Source of the DNA: Bacillus sp. UNC438CL73TsuS30
Lineage (GTDB): Bacteria > Bacillota > Bacilli > Bacillales > Cytobacillaceae
Assembly (NCBI RefSeq): GCF_000482325.1
Contig: NZ_KI535296.1
Location: forward strand, 20,811 to 84,810
Direction: 5' to 3'
DNA: 64,000 nt
A model generated the notes under the pieces. That model ran no database searches. It saw only the letters and a program-made list of their open reading frames with translations, and was not told the origin of the DNA. Both the position numbers and the translations under genes were made by a program. Each line of letters starts with the position of its first letter. Position 1 is the stretch's first letter. Below, piece after piece: positions 34,929 through 44,645 of the stretch.

Positions 34929-36614
34929 TTACTTAGCTGCTTTTACAACTACTTTTGTTTTGCTGCTTACGTTTTTCGCCTTATCTTTCGCTGTTACATA
35001 TAAGACTGTGCCTTTCTTTTGGGCCTTGATTTTAATGCTGAAGTTTCCTTTGCTGGAGACTTTTCCGGTTGCTAATACCTTTGAACCTTTTTTGATGGTA
35101 ATGGTTGCGTATTTTTCGGCTTTTCCTTTGATTACTTTATCGTTTGAGTCAACAGAGTAAACTTTTGGTTTTGCCGGTGCAATCTTATCATGGACTGTAA
35201 CGGATGTCGCTACACTTGTATTACCTGCTTTATCTTTTGCATAAACCTTAAGGACAGTACCCGCTTTTTGCGTCTTCATCTTAAGTGAGAAGCTGCCGCT
35301 TGAAGAAGTATAGCCTTTCGCAATCGTTGTTTTACCATATTTTACGGTAATGTAAGAATGTCCTTCTGCCGCTTTTCCTTTGATGACTTTGTCATTGTTG
35401 TCAACAGAGTAAACGGTTGGTGCTTCTGTATATATGTCTAGTACTTTATAGGTTGTTGCCTTACTAATATTGCCGGCTTTATCCTTTGCGGTTAGCGTAA
35501 GGATCGTACCGCCTTTTTGGCGTTCAATTTGCAGTGCAAAAGTTCCTTTTGATGAAGTATTGCCCTTCGCAACGGTAGTACTGCCGCGTTTTACGGTGAT
35601 GTAGGAATTGGCTTCTGCTTTTCCGGAAATCACTTTGTCTCGGTTGCCAAAAGGATCGACTTTTGGAGCCGCTGGTGCAACCGTGTCCTTCACTGAGATG
35701 GTCACATCTTTTGTAATAACCGGCATGTTTAAATAGTAAGCTTGTACTTTTACTTTCCCAGCTTTTTTGGCTGTCAGTTTATTGCCGCTGAAGGAAGCAA
35801 TGTCTGAATTGGTTGTTTTCCATTGAACATTCTTCGTAAAATCTCCTAAAATAGCAACTTTAAATGTATAGGAAGCTGACGATCCTGCATATAGGGAGCT
35901 TGAGCCATATATGTCGCCGCCATTGCTACGAATCAATCCTGATGATAATCCTGCAGAGGCAGATTTCGCTGGGTCCATGGCTTTTTCTGCATTAGCTTTG
36001 ATAGCTAAAAGGGTATCTAGGGATACGCCTAATTTTTGCGAGAATAATCCGTCAACCCCTTTAGCCTTTGCAGCTTCATTAGCAGCCGCTTTTACGATCG
36101 CATTAAAGCTTGAGTTGTCTTTTTTAATAAAGGATTGTACAAGTTTATTTTGCAAGCGATTTTCAAAATCAGCAAATAATAGGATGGCTTGGTCAACCGA
36201 AAGCTTTCCGTCAAAAATCTTAGTAAAATGATCCTTGTGCACTGTTCTAAACTTATCAAGTGTGGCTTTGAAATCCTTTGAGTTCGTTTGATATTGTAGC
36301 TTGGCTAGGTCCTTTGCAATGGCTACCGCTGTACCTTTAGAAGTTTTCCCGTCGATTTTCGCTACTAAACTAGCACCAAGAACCTTTGAAAAATCAACAG
36401 TTTCGACCTTATTATAAGCCGCTTTAATATCGACAATATCAGAAGCCGTCAATTTTTTATAAATTGCATCATGATATGTGACAATATTCGCTGTCACATC
36501 CGTCGCCGCATGAGCAGTATGTGGAGCAATCGCAAAATTCGCCGCAATCGGCGTCAACGCAATCGTCCCCGCCAAAACAAAACTAAAAGCATTCCTATGT
36601 AATCTTTTCTTCAT
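34929..36614 (-). CDS. Secreted Ig-like repeat protein
   Basis: A 561-residue exported protein: signal peptide (~1-37, ending HTAHAATD), a helical N-terminal region (~40-215) I do not recognise, a Big_2-like strand region (WKTTNSDIASFSGNKLTAKKAG, ~275-300), then three bacterial Ig modules each starting with a (V/I)APAAPKV-like or EAPTVYSV linker and containing NDKVIKGKAE and a repeat-ending KDKAGN. No sorting signal or membrane anchor is seen, so it is probably released or held through its basic C-terminus. The modules resemble those of the truncated protein at 37073 on the opposite strand. ATG 36614 has GGAGGAGAATGGGAA-like sequence upstream. Confidence 0.85.
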   Translation of the reverse strand: MKKRLHRNAFSFVLAGTIALTPIAANFAIAPHTAHAATDVTANIVTYHDAIYKKLTASDIVDIKAAYNKVETVDFSKVLGASLVAKIDGKTSKGTAVAIAKDLAKLQYQTNSKDFKATLDKFRTVHKDHFTKIFDGKLSVDQAILLFADFENRLQNKLVQSFIKKDNSSFNAIVKAAANEAAKAKGVDGLFSQKLGVSLDTLLAIKANAEKAMDPAKSASAGLSSGLIRSNGGDIYGSSSLYAGSSASYTFKVAILGDFTKNVQWKTTNSDIASFSGNKLTAKKAGKVKVQAYYLNMPVITKDVTISVKDTVAPAAPKVDPFGNRDKVISGKAEANSYITVKRGSTTVAKGNTSSKGTFALQIERQKGGTILTLTAKDKAGNISKATTYKVLDIYTEAPTVYSVDNNDKVIKGKAAEGHSYITVKYGKTTIAKGYTSSSGSFSLKMKTQKAGTVLKVYAKDKAGNTSVATSVTVHDKIAPAKPKVYSVDSNDKVIKGKAEKYATITIKKGSKVLATGKVSSKGNFSIKIKAQKKGTVLYVTAKDKAKNVSSKTKVVVKAAK

Positions 36615-36688
36615 TTCCCATTCTCCTCCAAATTTCTACACTTTTATTAGTATACTTCATAGGACCAAAGTAGGAAAGTGTAAAATTT

Positions 36689-36735
36689 TTCGACAAAATT
36701 CGGGCGGTGCCTGTCACCACCCGAATTTTGTCGAA
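36689..36735. repeat. Palindromic element, family 1, copy 11 (next to RAYT remnant)
   Basis: Near-perfect palindrome (one C-A mismatch), loop CCTGT, about 90 bp upstream of the RAYT fragment. A second partial arm, TTTTGTCGAAT, recurs at 36771-36781, closer to the transposase start. The RAYT gene may thus have been flanked by two elements. Confidence 0.9.
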
Positions 36736-36825
36736 TGTTCCCTTGTGGATTTTTGCAGGATTTCTAGTACTTTTGTCGAATAAAGCTTTGTTGTTTAAAA
36801 TAATCTGTTTGGAGGTTGTTTTTTT

Positions 36826-37083
36826 ATGTCTCGTAAAAAGAGAATCTATGTTCCACAACTTTTTTATCATATTGGTTGTCGAGGGAACCGGCGTGAGTCG
36901 ATTTTCCGTGATGAATCCGATATTGATGCCTTCTTCCATATCCTTTATGAGCTCCATGATCAATTCCACTTTGAAATTGCCTCTTATTGTTTGATGACCA
37001 ACCACTATCATCTTCTCATTCGTTCACAAGAAGTTCCAATCTCAAAACTAATGTCATTTATCAACAAAAGGTATGCTGATTAG
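36826..37083 (+). pseudogene. REP-associated tyrosine transposase (RAYT), truncated
   Basis: An 85-residue N-terminal fragment of a Y1/HUH transposase. It has a good start (GGAGG before ATG), the RAYT pattern HIGCRGNRRESIFRDESD and the HUH motif with His60 and His62 in CLMTNHYHLLI. Frames end at KRYAD, where full-length relatives continue into the second half containing the catalytic tyrosine, so it must be inactive. The break coincides with the start of a headless secreted protein, suggesting a deletion joined the two. RAYT proteins mobilise REP palindromes in other bacteria, and a family-1 palindrome lies immediately upstream. Confidence 0.85.
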
Positions 37084-39193
37084 AAACATACGGGTATCTA
37101 TTTCATCTGGTGAGCAATTTGGAGGATATGTAGAAGGAGTAAACGCTATTAACAAGGATATTCTTTTGAAGGCGGGCTCTGGGTATGGAAAGCTTACCGT
37201 TTATGTCGATAATCAATACATGGAATCGAGAGACTTTTATTATGACTACGGTAAATCACTCACTCCTCTTCATTATGTTCCAGGGGAAGTAATGGATTAT
37301 GATGGTCAAAGGATTTTATATAAACATGATCATGATGTATATATAAAGGACATTTCTAGTGGAACAGAAAAAAAGATATTCGTAGATCACGATGATTTCG
37401 ACCGTCAGCTTAGAGGATGGTTAACGCCATTAGGTGCTATTTTTTGTGCTGGGAATTTAAGTCTTTGGGAATATGCTAACGGGAATCTTACACAACTCGA
37501 CAACAGTGCAGATTCCATTATTGTCAAGGGCAATTATGTGATTTGGATGAAGGATGACAAACTATTCTTAAGAGATAGTGAAAGTGGGCAAACTACGTTA
37601 CTTGCCACAAAAAATTATGCTACAGACCGTGCTGATTTAACTAATTCTGGAGAAGTGGTTTATTCCGTCGGAAACGATCTAATGAAGTATAAGCAAGGTG
37701 TAACAACAAAACTATTAACTGAACCTACCGATATGCATATTTCAGAACTAAAAACAGATGGTTCCATAACCGCTTTTAAAAGGTCTAGGATAAGTGACAA
37801 CCCGGAAGAGGGGGAGATTGGTCCGTCCGAGGTCGTGGTGTTTGATGGAACGAAAGAAGAAAAATTAACAACCACTGATGAATATTTCCTCAATGTGGTA
37901 GTGAACAATGGAAGAGTTGCCTATGAAAAATACGTGAATGGAACAAAACAGATCTTTTTATGGGATCATTCCAAAAACAAACAAATCACTTTTTTGGATT
38001 CTGACTCTAAAGTAGATTCAGTAAATCCTAATGGGGATGTTATTTTTATTAACGATCAATCTACCTATTTAGTCAATGTAAGTAAGGGAGTAATTGCCCC
38101 GAAGCGTATTACTGGATCAATTTTCACGAAAAAGTGGCTTGATTCTAAGCTCTATGTATATTGGGGCGGCAGTGTATTAAAGGGTAATACCTCAGTAGAC
38201 CGAACGGCTCCATTGCCTCCAAAGGTAGATTCAATTGGTGATCGTGATAAATATGTGACAGGCTCGGCTGAAGCAGGAAGTGCCATTAATGTAAAAGCAA
38301 ACGGTGTACTTCTGGGAACAGCCGTCACTGTAGATGGTAAATTTTCAATAAAGATTGGAAGGCAAATCGAAAGCACCGTTTTAAAAGTAACGGCAACCGA
38401 TGAATCCAGTAATGAGAGTAAGGCTGCAAAGGTAACGGTTAAAGATGAAACATTTCCAACTATAAGGGTATACAGCCTTTCGAACAAAACAACCGTTGTG
38501 AAAGGATCTACAGAAAGATATTCGTATGTAACGTTCAAAGCTGGTTCTAAACAAATCGGCAGCGGCAAAGCAGATGAGAATGGTGAATTTAGTATCAAGA
38601 TTAAGAAGAAAAAAGCCGGAACAAAAGTATCTGTGACGGCCAAAGATCGTGCAGGGTATATAGGTAAAACGTTTGTGATCGTAAATGATAAAATTGCTCC
38701 GCATGCTCCTAAGGTAAGTAGTGTTTCCAATCGGGATACGTTTGTAAAAGGAACGATCGCTTCAGATGTGGCAAGTGTTTGGATCTATAAAGGCAGTAAA
38801 TATATAGGGGTTAAGTCTATCAGGACAAGGGGGAAATTTAAAATTCAAATTCCAAAGCAAGAAGCGGGTACAAAGTTGTTGGTATATGCAGAGGATCGTG
38901 GATTAAATAGAAGCAAACCTACGATTGTAACCGTAAAGGATAAGATTGCGCCTGCTGCCCCTAAAGTTCAGAGAATAACGTCAAATGACACGGTCGTGAA
39001 TGGAACAGCCGAGCCTAAGGCAGGACTGGTTGTAAAAGTGGACAAGAAGATTATCGGTAGTGGAAAAGCAAATCCTGATGGGGATTTTAGTATAAAAATC
39101 AAGAAACAAAAAGCAGGAATCAAAATCTATATATATGCAAAGGACCATGCTGGAAACATGAGTAAAAGTACAAAAATGACGGTTAAAAAATAA
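37073..39193 (+). pseudogene. Surface protein with beta-propeller-like and Ig repeats, N-terminally truncated
   Basis: The 706-residue frame has no signal peptide and starts inside the RAYT remnant. Its first ~50 residues already look like the interior of a beta domain (NKDILLKAGSGYGKLTVYVD). Residues ~60-370 contain repeated strand pairs (YDGQRILYKHDHDVYI, KGNYVIWMKDDKLFLRD) resembling a WD40/TolB-type propeller, and four Ig modules follow, each with a D(R/K)xAPxxPKV linker. The module type is shared with the secreted protein ending at 34929. It is either a deletion derivative with no export signal or expressed in fusion-like readthrough from the transposase promoter. The reading frame is otherwise intact, so the truncation may be recent. 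Confidence 0.75.
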
Positions 39194-39307
39194 TGGCTGA
39201 TCGATAAGTTTTCTTATTGAAAAAGATTGATAAGGTCATATTTCCTTTTAAGGTAACAAATACTATCCTCGTTTGTATGATTTTCATATAAGGGAGGATT
39301 TTTTTCA

Positions 39308-41242
39308 TTGGTAAAAAAATTTATTTTGTTCGCCATTTCGGTGCTGGTTCTGGCGGTGCAGGCGATGCCGTCTAAAGGATTTGCGCAAAAGCCGGATAGC
39401 ACGGTGCAGCTGCGCTTGCTTGAAACAACCGATATCCATGTGTTTTTGGCAAACTATGATTATTATCAAACCAAGCAGGATGACAAGGTCGGCTTGGTGA
39501 AGACCGCCAGCCTCATCAAACAGGCGCGCAATGAAGTGAAAAACTCCATGCTGTTTGATAATGGCGACGAGATTCAAGGGAATCCATTGGGCGATTATAT
39601 GGCCAGGGTAAAGGGATTAAAGCCAGGTGAAGTCCATCCTGTTTACCGGTCGTTTAATCTATTGGGGTATGACGCGACCACGCTTGGGAACCATGAATTT
39701 AATTACGGATTGGATTTTTTAAAGGAAACTTTGAATGATGCAAAAATGCCAGTAGTCAATGCGAATATCGTAAAGGCTGGAACCGAAGAGCCGTATTTTA
39801 CACCGTTTGTTATTTTGAAAAAGAAGGTTGTCGATGAGCGAGGCAAAAAGCAAAACCTTAAAGTAGGCGTCATCGGTTTTGTTCCGCCGCAAATCATGGA
39901 ATGGGATAAGTCCAATTTAGAAGGAAAAGTGGAAACAAGATCGATTGTGGAGACGGCGAAAAAATATGTTCCGCAAATGAAAAAGCAGGGAGCTGATCTG
40001 ATTGTCGCCCTTGCTCACACGGGAATTAGCGGGGACCCTTATCAGCCTGGAATGGAAAATGCAGGTTACTACATAACGCAGGTTAAGGGCATTGATGCGG
40101 TATTTACAGGACATCAGCATAACACCTTCCCAGGTCCAATCTACAAGGACCTGCCGAATACCAATCTCGAGAAGGGCACCATTAACGGGAAACCGGTGGT
40201 CATGGCCGGAGCCTTTGGAAGCCATCTCGGCGTGATTGACCTGCAGCTGCAGAAAAAACGCGGTAAGTGGATAGTAGTTGAAAGTAAAGCGGCATTACGG
40301 CCAATTGTGGATCCTGCTGGGAAATCTCTTGTTCAAACCGATGAGTCATTAATGAAGGCGATTAGACAAGAGCATGAGGCGACCATCAACTACGTTAATC
40401 AGCCTGTTGGGGAAACAACCGCTCCAATCTATAGCTATTTTGCCCTCGTCAAGGACGATCCTTCTGTGCAAATTGTCAATAATGCGCAAGCAGAATATGT
40501 TGCGGGAGCATTAAAGGACCAAAAATATGCGGGGATTCCGATTCTTTCTGCGGCAGCGCCATTTAAAGCAGGCGGTCGCGGCGGTCCGACATATTATACT
40601 GACATTCCAGCTGGAAAACTTGCCATCAAAAATGTTGCGGATTTGTATTTGTATCCAAATACGCTCCAGGCAAAAATGGTGACCGGTGCCCAGTTGAAAG
40701 AATGGCTGGAAATGAGTGCGGGACAATTTAATCAAATTAATCCTGCCGGCGGCGAGCAGGAATTAATTAATCCTGATTTTCCATCGTTTAACTTTGATGT
40801 AATTGACGGTGTTCATTATCAAATTGATGTAACCAAACCAGCGAAGTATGATGTGAATGGGAATATGGTGAATGCGGGCTCAAACAGGATTGTTGATTTA
40901 ACGTATCAAGGGAAGCCGGTTGCAGCCGACCAAAAGTTTATTGTTGCAACCAATAATTATCGTGCTTCCAGTGCGACTTTTCCTGGAGTTAGTCAGGGCG
41001 AAATTGTGTTAAAGGCACCGGATGAGAGTCGGCAGATTGTAACCAATTATATTCAGGCGCACAAACCGCTGAATCCGACTGCAGACCAAAACTGGTCCTT
41101 TGCGAAATTCAGCGGTTCAGCCATTCCAGTGTTTGAATCCTCACCAAATGCGCAAAAATACCTTGGGCAATTCCCGAATATTAAATATATGGGGCCGTCT
41201 GATGGAGGATTTGCAAAGTATTCAGTGGATTTGACGCAATAA
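39308..41242 (+). CDS. Secreted 5'-nucleotidase/2',3'-cyclic phosphodiesterase family protein
   Basis: A 644-residue exported enzyme of the CpdB/YfkN type. A signal peptide (~1-27, ending SKGFAQ) precedes a calcineurin-like phosphatase domain with metal motifs LETTDIHVFLANYD (~38), LFDNGDEIQGNPLGDY (~79), LGNHEFNYG (~119), ALAHTGISGDP (~235) and FTGHQHNTFPG (~263), then a nucleotidase C-terminal domain (~375-600) with AAPFKAGGRGGPTYYTDI. Its likely role is to release nucleosides and phosphate from extracellular nucleotides. It starts with TTG behind GGGAGG ten bases upstream. No Pho box is evident upstream. Confidence 0.9.
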   Translation: MVKKFILFAISVLVLAVQAMPSKGFAQKPDSTVQLRLLETTDIHVFLANYDYYQTKQDDKVGLVKTASLIKQARNEVKNSMLFDNGDEIQGNPLGDYMARVKGLKPGEVHPVYRSFNLLGYDATTLGNHEFNYGLDFLKETLNDAKMPVVNANIVKAGTEEPYFTPFVILKKKVVDERGKKQNLKVGVIGFVPPQIMEWDKSNLEGKVETRSIVETAKKYVPQMKKQGADLIVALAHTGISGDPYQPGMENAGYYITQVKGIDAVFTGHQHNTFPGPIYKDLPNTNLEKGTINGKPVVMAGAFGSHLGVIDLQLQKKRGKWIVVESKAALRPIVDPAGKSLVQTDESLMKAIRQEHEATINYVNQPVGETTAPIYSYFALVKDDPSVQIVNNAQAEYVAGALKDQKYAGIPILSAAAPFKAGGRGGPTYYTDIPAGKLAIKNVADLYLYPNTLQAKMVTGAQLKEWLEMSAGQFNQINPAGGEQELINPDFPSFNFDVIDGVHYQIDVTKPAKYDVNGNMVNAGSNRIVDLTYQGKPVAADQKFIVATNNYRASSATFPGVSQGEIVLKAPDESRQIVTNYIQAHKPLNPTADQNWSFAKFSGSAIPVFESSPNAQKYLGQFPNIKYMGPSDGGFAKYSVDLTQ

Positions 41243-41270
41243 AAAAGATTTTTATAAAAAAGTGCAAACT

Positions 41271-41291
41271 CCCAGAGATTTGCACTTTTTT
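41271..41291 (+). terminator. Terminator after the nucleotidase gene
   Basis: AGTGCAAA and TTTGCACT pair over CTCCCAGAGA-type loop, followed by TTTTT. Confidence 0.85.
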
Positions 41292-41328
41292 ACTGAAGAG
41301 GAATATGGACTTTATGAAACCTTATCGG

Positions 41329-41375
41329 TTCGACAAAATTCGGGTGGTGCCTGTCACCGCCCGAATTTTGTCGAA
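41329..41375. repeat. Palindromic element, family 1, copy 12
   Basis: Arms intact, loop CCTGT, one internal mismatch (GGGTGGTG against CACCGCCC). It lies between convergent genes, 7 nt from the stop of the gene at 41382. Confidence 0.92.
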
Positions 41376-41381
41376 AGTCAT

Positions 41382-41681
41382 TTACTCCCTGACCCCATCT
41401 TTGAAATTTTTGTTCCAGTGTTTGTCCCCGGAGTGTTCGAAGTCTTGGATGGTGCGTTCGAGGACGTCGAGGATCCATTTTTTTGTTTCGGTTACGGTGT
41501 CGTAGAAGGCTTTTTCTGCGATTCCGGAGGTTTTGATTCCGGCTAAGGCGTTCGAGGAACTTAGACGGCGATGTTCATCTGTCTTTTTGTCGAACTCGTC
41601 AAGGACATGCTGTACGAACTTACCAAGGTCTTTATGTTCTTGTGTAATCCGCTGCTGGATTTCCCGCAATCTCTTGTCCAT
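41382..41681 (-). CDS. Small helical cytoplasmic protein, unknown function
   Basis: A 99-residue protein starting MDKRLREIQQRITQEHKDL with AAGGAGGAAAATAA directly upstream. It is charged and almost entirely helical, without cysteine clusters or membrane segments, and includes the stretch SSSNALAGIKTSGIAEKAFYD in the middle. I do not recognise a family or function. It is divergent from metE and its cobalamin riboswitch and convergent with the nucleotidase. Confidence 0.7.
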   Translation of the reverse strand: MDKRLREIQQRITQEHKDLGKFVQHVLDEFDKKTDEHRRLSSSNALAGIKTSGIAEKAFYDTVTETKKWILDVLERTIQDFEHSGDKHWNKNFKDGVRE

Positions 41682-41824
41682 ATTTATTTTCCTCCTTGAT
41701 TCGAGAGTGATTTATTATATTAAGAAACCTGAAAAATCATCGATTAGAATCTCATTAAAAATTGCAATTTTTGGATGGTTTGCATTATGATGGTAGAGTA
41801 CTTGTTAAATTGAATAAGTGGGAA

Positions 41825-41995
41825 CAGGTTCCTTGAAGTATGGTTTCAAGGATGAAAAGGGAAGCTCGGTGCAAGTCCGACACGGTCCCGCCACTGTAAA
41901 AGGGAAATCAACGCATATGTAAGCCACTGATCGAGATGATTGGGAAGGTATGCGGCTGGTGATGATCCTTAAGTCAGGAGACCTGCCTGTTTCGA
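41825..41995 (+). promoter_or_regulatory. Cobalamin (AdoCbl) riboswitch
   Basis: The conserved B12-box elements are present in order: ACAGG-TTCC near 41825, AAAAGGGAAGCTCGGTGCAA (41856-41875), GTCCCGCCACTGTAA (41885-41899) and the closing AGTCAGGAGACCTGCCTGT (41972-41990). A terminator follows at 42080-42126 and then metE. In this arrangement B12 binding should terminate transcription, so the B12-independent enzyme is made only when B12 is scarce. Confidence 0.95.
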
Positions 41996-42079
41996 CAACG
42001 CTGAAGACCTACGGGAAATAGGGAGGTGTTAGATTGGCTGCTGCTGATAACAAGGGCGGCGTATGTCGCTATCGATATT

Positions 42080-42126
42080 AGGCATTTCTAACTTTCTATT
42101 GGAACGTTAGAGATGCCTTTTTTTAT
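42080..42126 (+). terminator. Riboswitch-controlled terminator
   Basis: AGGCATTTCTAAC pairs with GTTAGAGATGCCT followed by TTTTTTT, 160 bp upstream of metE. This is the expression platform for the cobalamin riboswitch. Confidence 0.9.
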
Positions 42127-42284
42127 TTTTAAAAAATAGCTTTCTAGGGTTGAGGACAAAAATGGCCGCTGATTTGGGTGAATGTACCTAAAAAAGGTCA
42201 TAAATAGGTGCGAGGCGAGTCAAAATGTCGCCAATAAGTAACGGAACACTATGTTATTTTTCAAAGAGAGTAGGAGGAAATAAG

Positions 42285-44573
42285 ATGAAAAGCAGTAATT
42301 TGGGGTACCCGCGCATTGGGGAAAAACGTGAATGGAAAAAGGCCTTGGAAGGATTTTGGGCCGGGAAATTAGGAGAATCGGAGTTTCTTAAGCAAATAGA
42401 AGAAATTCGTCTCCACCACCTGCAAAAACAGAAAAATCTAGGAATTGAGTGGATTCCTGTTGGGGATTTTACTTTTTATGATCATATGCTTGATCTCGCC
42501 ATTATGTTTGGCTGCGTGCCGAAAAGATATAATTATGAAGGCAAAGGTCCGGTTCCACTTTCAACCTATTTTGCAATGGCCCGCGGCAGTGAAACAGCGG
42601 TCGCCTGTGAAATGACGAAATGGTTTAACACGAATTACCATTACATTGTTCCGGAGCTCGGGGAAGTTCAACCTACCTTAACCGAAAATAAGCCGCTGCA
42701 AGCCTACCGGGAGGCTCGGGATAAGCTTGGCATTCAAGGAAAGCCGGTCCTGGTTGGACCTTACACATTTTTAAAGCTTTCAAAGGGATATGAGCCGAAG
42801 CAACTGCCTGCGCTCATTTTGCAGATTGTCCCGTTGTACGCACAAATTTTACAAGAACTGGCTGAAGAGGGCGTTGAATGGGTACAGCTAGATGAACCGA
42901 TTTTGGTTACCTCCATCACAAAGGATGAAATGAAAACTGTTGCTTATATTTACAAGCAACTGCAAGAAGCAGCGCCACAGCTCCGGATTATGTTACAAAC
43001 CTATTTTGATGCGGTTGAATGGTATAAGGACGTTATTGATTTACCGGTTGCCGGGATTGGACTGGATTTTGTCCATGGTTTAGAAAGGAATCTGCAGGCC
43101 TTGGCTACGTTTGGTTTTCCGAAGGATAAAGTCCTAGCTGCTGGGGTGATTGATGGTCGTAATATTTGGCGTGCACATCTATCTGAAAAAAGAAATCTAG
43201 TTGATGCGATCAAAAAGATTGTCCCTCAGGAACGATTATGGTTGCAGCCTTCGTCGAGCTTATTGCATGTTCCAGTTACGAGCCAACATGAAGGGAAGTT
43301 AGATCCGGTTATAAAAGAGGCTTTAGCTTTTGCAGATGAAAAATTATTAGAGGTACAGCGTCTGGTTGAAAGTGTTCGTGACGGGGAGGCGGGTGAGGCG
43401 TTCGTGCTCAGTGAAGGGGCGTTGAAACGTTTAAACCAATCCCCGGCTAGAAACTGTGGGGAGGTTCAGGAAGAGGTGACGCGGATCTGGGCACAGCAGG
43501 TTGAGCGGACTGCCTCCTTTGAGGTGCGTCTTGAAAAGCAAAAGTGCTGGAAGCTTCCCCTGCTACCTACCACGACAATTGGAAGCTTTCCGCAAACGTT
43601 AGAAGTACGTCAAGCACGGAGAAAATGGCGCAAGGGAGAATGGTCGACAGAACAATATGATTCATTTATTCAAGCGGAGATTAGCAAGTGGATAGGAATC
43701 CAAGAAGAAATTGGCTTGGATGTACTCGTTCACGGTGAATTCGAGCGCACGGATATGGTGGAGTTTTTTGGGGAAAAATTAGGCGGGTTTACATTCACGG
43801 AAAATGGATGGGTTCAATCCTATGGCTCGCGTTGTGTGAAGCCACCCGTGATTTACGGTGATGTGGAGTTTTTGCTGCCGATGACGGTAAAAGAAAGTGT
43901 GTATGCCCAGTCGCTTACGGAAAAACCAGTTAAGGGTATGATTACAGGGCCAGTCACCATTCTGAACTGGTCATTTGTCCGCGACGATCTGCAGCGTTCA
44001 GAGGTTGCTTTTCAAATTGCGCTTGCACTAAGAAAAGAAGTGGAAGCCCTTGAGACGGCAGGAATTAAAATGATTCAAGTGGATGAACCGGCGCTTCGCG
44101 AAGGACTGCCGCTGAAGAAATCAGCTTGGGACCACTATTTAGACTGGGCGGTAAAAGCCTTCCGGGTGACAACTTCTACAGTAGCGGATACGACACAAAT
44201 TCATACCCATATGTGTTATTGTGATTTTCATGATTTCATTGAGCCGATCAATCAACTAGATGCGGATGTCATCTCGATTGAAACTTCACGGAGTCATGGG
44301 GAACTGATCTCGACATTCCATCAACATGCTTACCATAAAGGAATTGGCCTTGGTGTATATGACATACATAGCCCAAGAATACCAACCTGTGAAGAAATCG
44401 TCGAAGTCATTGCCGGCGGCCTAGCCGCCCTAGACCCGGCCCAATTCTGGATCAACCCCGACTGCGGCCTAAAAACCAGAGGAACCGAAGAAACCATCCA
44501 ATCCCTGAAAAATATGGTAGAAGCCACACATTTGGTCCGTGAACGAATGACTGTGTTAGAATGGTTTGAGTGA
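42285..44573 (+). CDS. metE: Cobalamin-independent methionine synthase
   Basis: 5-methyltetrahydropteroyltriglutamate-homocysteine methyltransferase, transferring a methyl group to homocysteine without B12. The 762-residue protein carries both homologous halves: N-terminal YPRIGEKREWKKA and VDGRNIWR, C-terminal TTTIGSFPQTLEVRQARR (~430), GEFERTDMVEFF (~487), and the zinc site in HMCYCDFHDFIEP (~640) and WINPDCGLKTRG (~720). ATG 42285 follows TAGGAGGAAATAAG; the in-frame extension upstream (from 42225) lies inside the leader. A cobalamin riboswitch precedes it. A family-1 palindrome begins at the base after the stop codon. Confidence 0.97.
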   Translation: MKSSNLGYPRIGEKREWKKALEGFWAGKLGESEFLKQIEEIRLHHLQKQKNLGIEWIPVGDFTFYDHMLDLAIMFGCVPKRYNYEGKGPVPLSTYFAMARGSETAVACEMTKWFNTNYHYIVPELGEVQPTLTENKPLQAYREARDKLGIQGKPVLVGPYTFLKLSKGYEPKQLPALILQIVPLYAQILQELAEEGVEWVQLDEPILVTSITKDEMKTVAYIYKQLQEAAPQLRIMLQTYFDAVEWYKDVIDLPVAGIGLDFVHGLERNLQALATFGFPKDKVLAAGVIDGRNIWRAHLSEKRNLVDAIKKIVPQERLWLQPSSSLLHVPVTSQHEGKLDPVIKEALAFADEKLLEVQRLVESVRDGEAGEAFVLSEGALKRLNQSPARNCGEVQEEVTRIWAQQVERTASFEVRLEKQKCWKLPLLPTTTIGSFPQTLEVRQARRKWRKGEWSTEQYDSFIQAEISKWIGIQEEIGLDVLVHGEFERTDMVEFFGEKLGGFTFTENGWVQSYGSRCVKPPVIYGDVEFLLPMTVKESVYAQSLTEKPVKGMITGPVTILNWSFVRDDLQRSEVAFQIALALRKEVEALETAGIKMIQVDEPALREGLPLKKSAWDHYLDWAVKAFRVTTSTVADTTQIHTHMCYCDFHDFIEPINQLDADVISIETSRSHGELISTFHQHAYHKGIGLGVYDIHSPRIPTCEEIVEVIAGGLAALDPAQFWINPDCGLKTRGTEETIQSLKNMVEATHLVRERMTVLEWFE

Positions 44574-44620
44574 TTCGACAAAATTCGGGCGGTGCCTGTC
44601 ACCACCCGAATTTTGTTGAA
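44574..44620. repeat. Palindromic element, family 1, copy 13
   Basis: Loop CCTGT; arms TTCGACAAAATTCGGGCGGTG and its near-complement, with mismatches including GTTGAA instead of GTCGAA at the right foot. It abuts the metE stop codon with no gap. Confidence 0.91.
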
Positions 44621-44645
44621 AGAATAATGAGGGGGTGGGGTTTTC

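Noticed and set aside
41755..41825. Second riboswitch or T-box in front of the metE leader
   Set aside because: Only the cobalamin elements are present; no T-box (TGGNACCGCG) or S-box sequence was seen.
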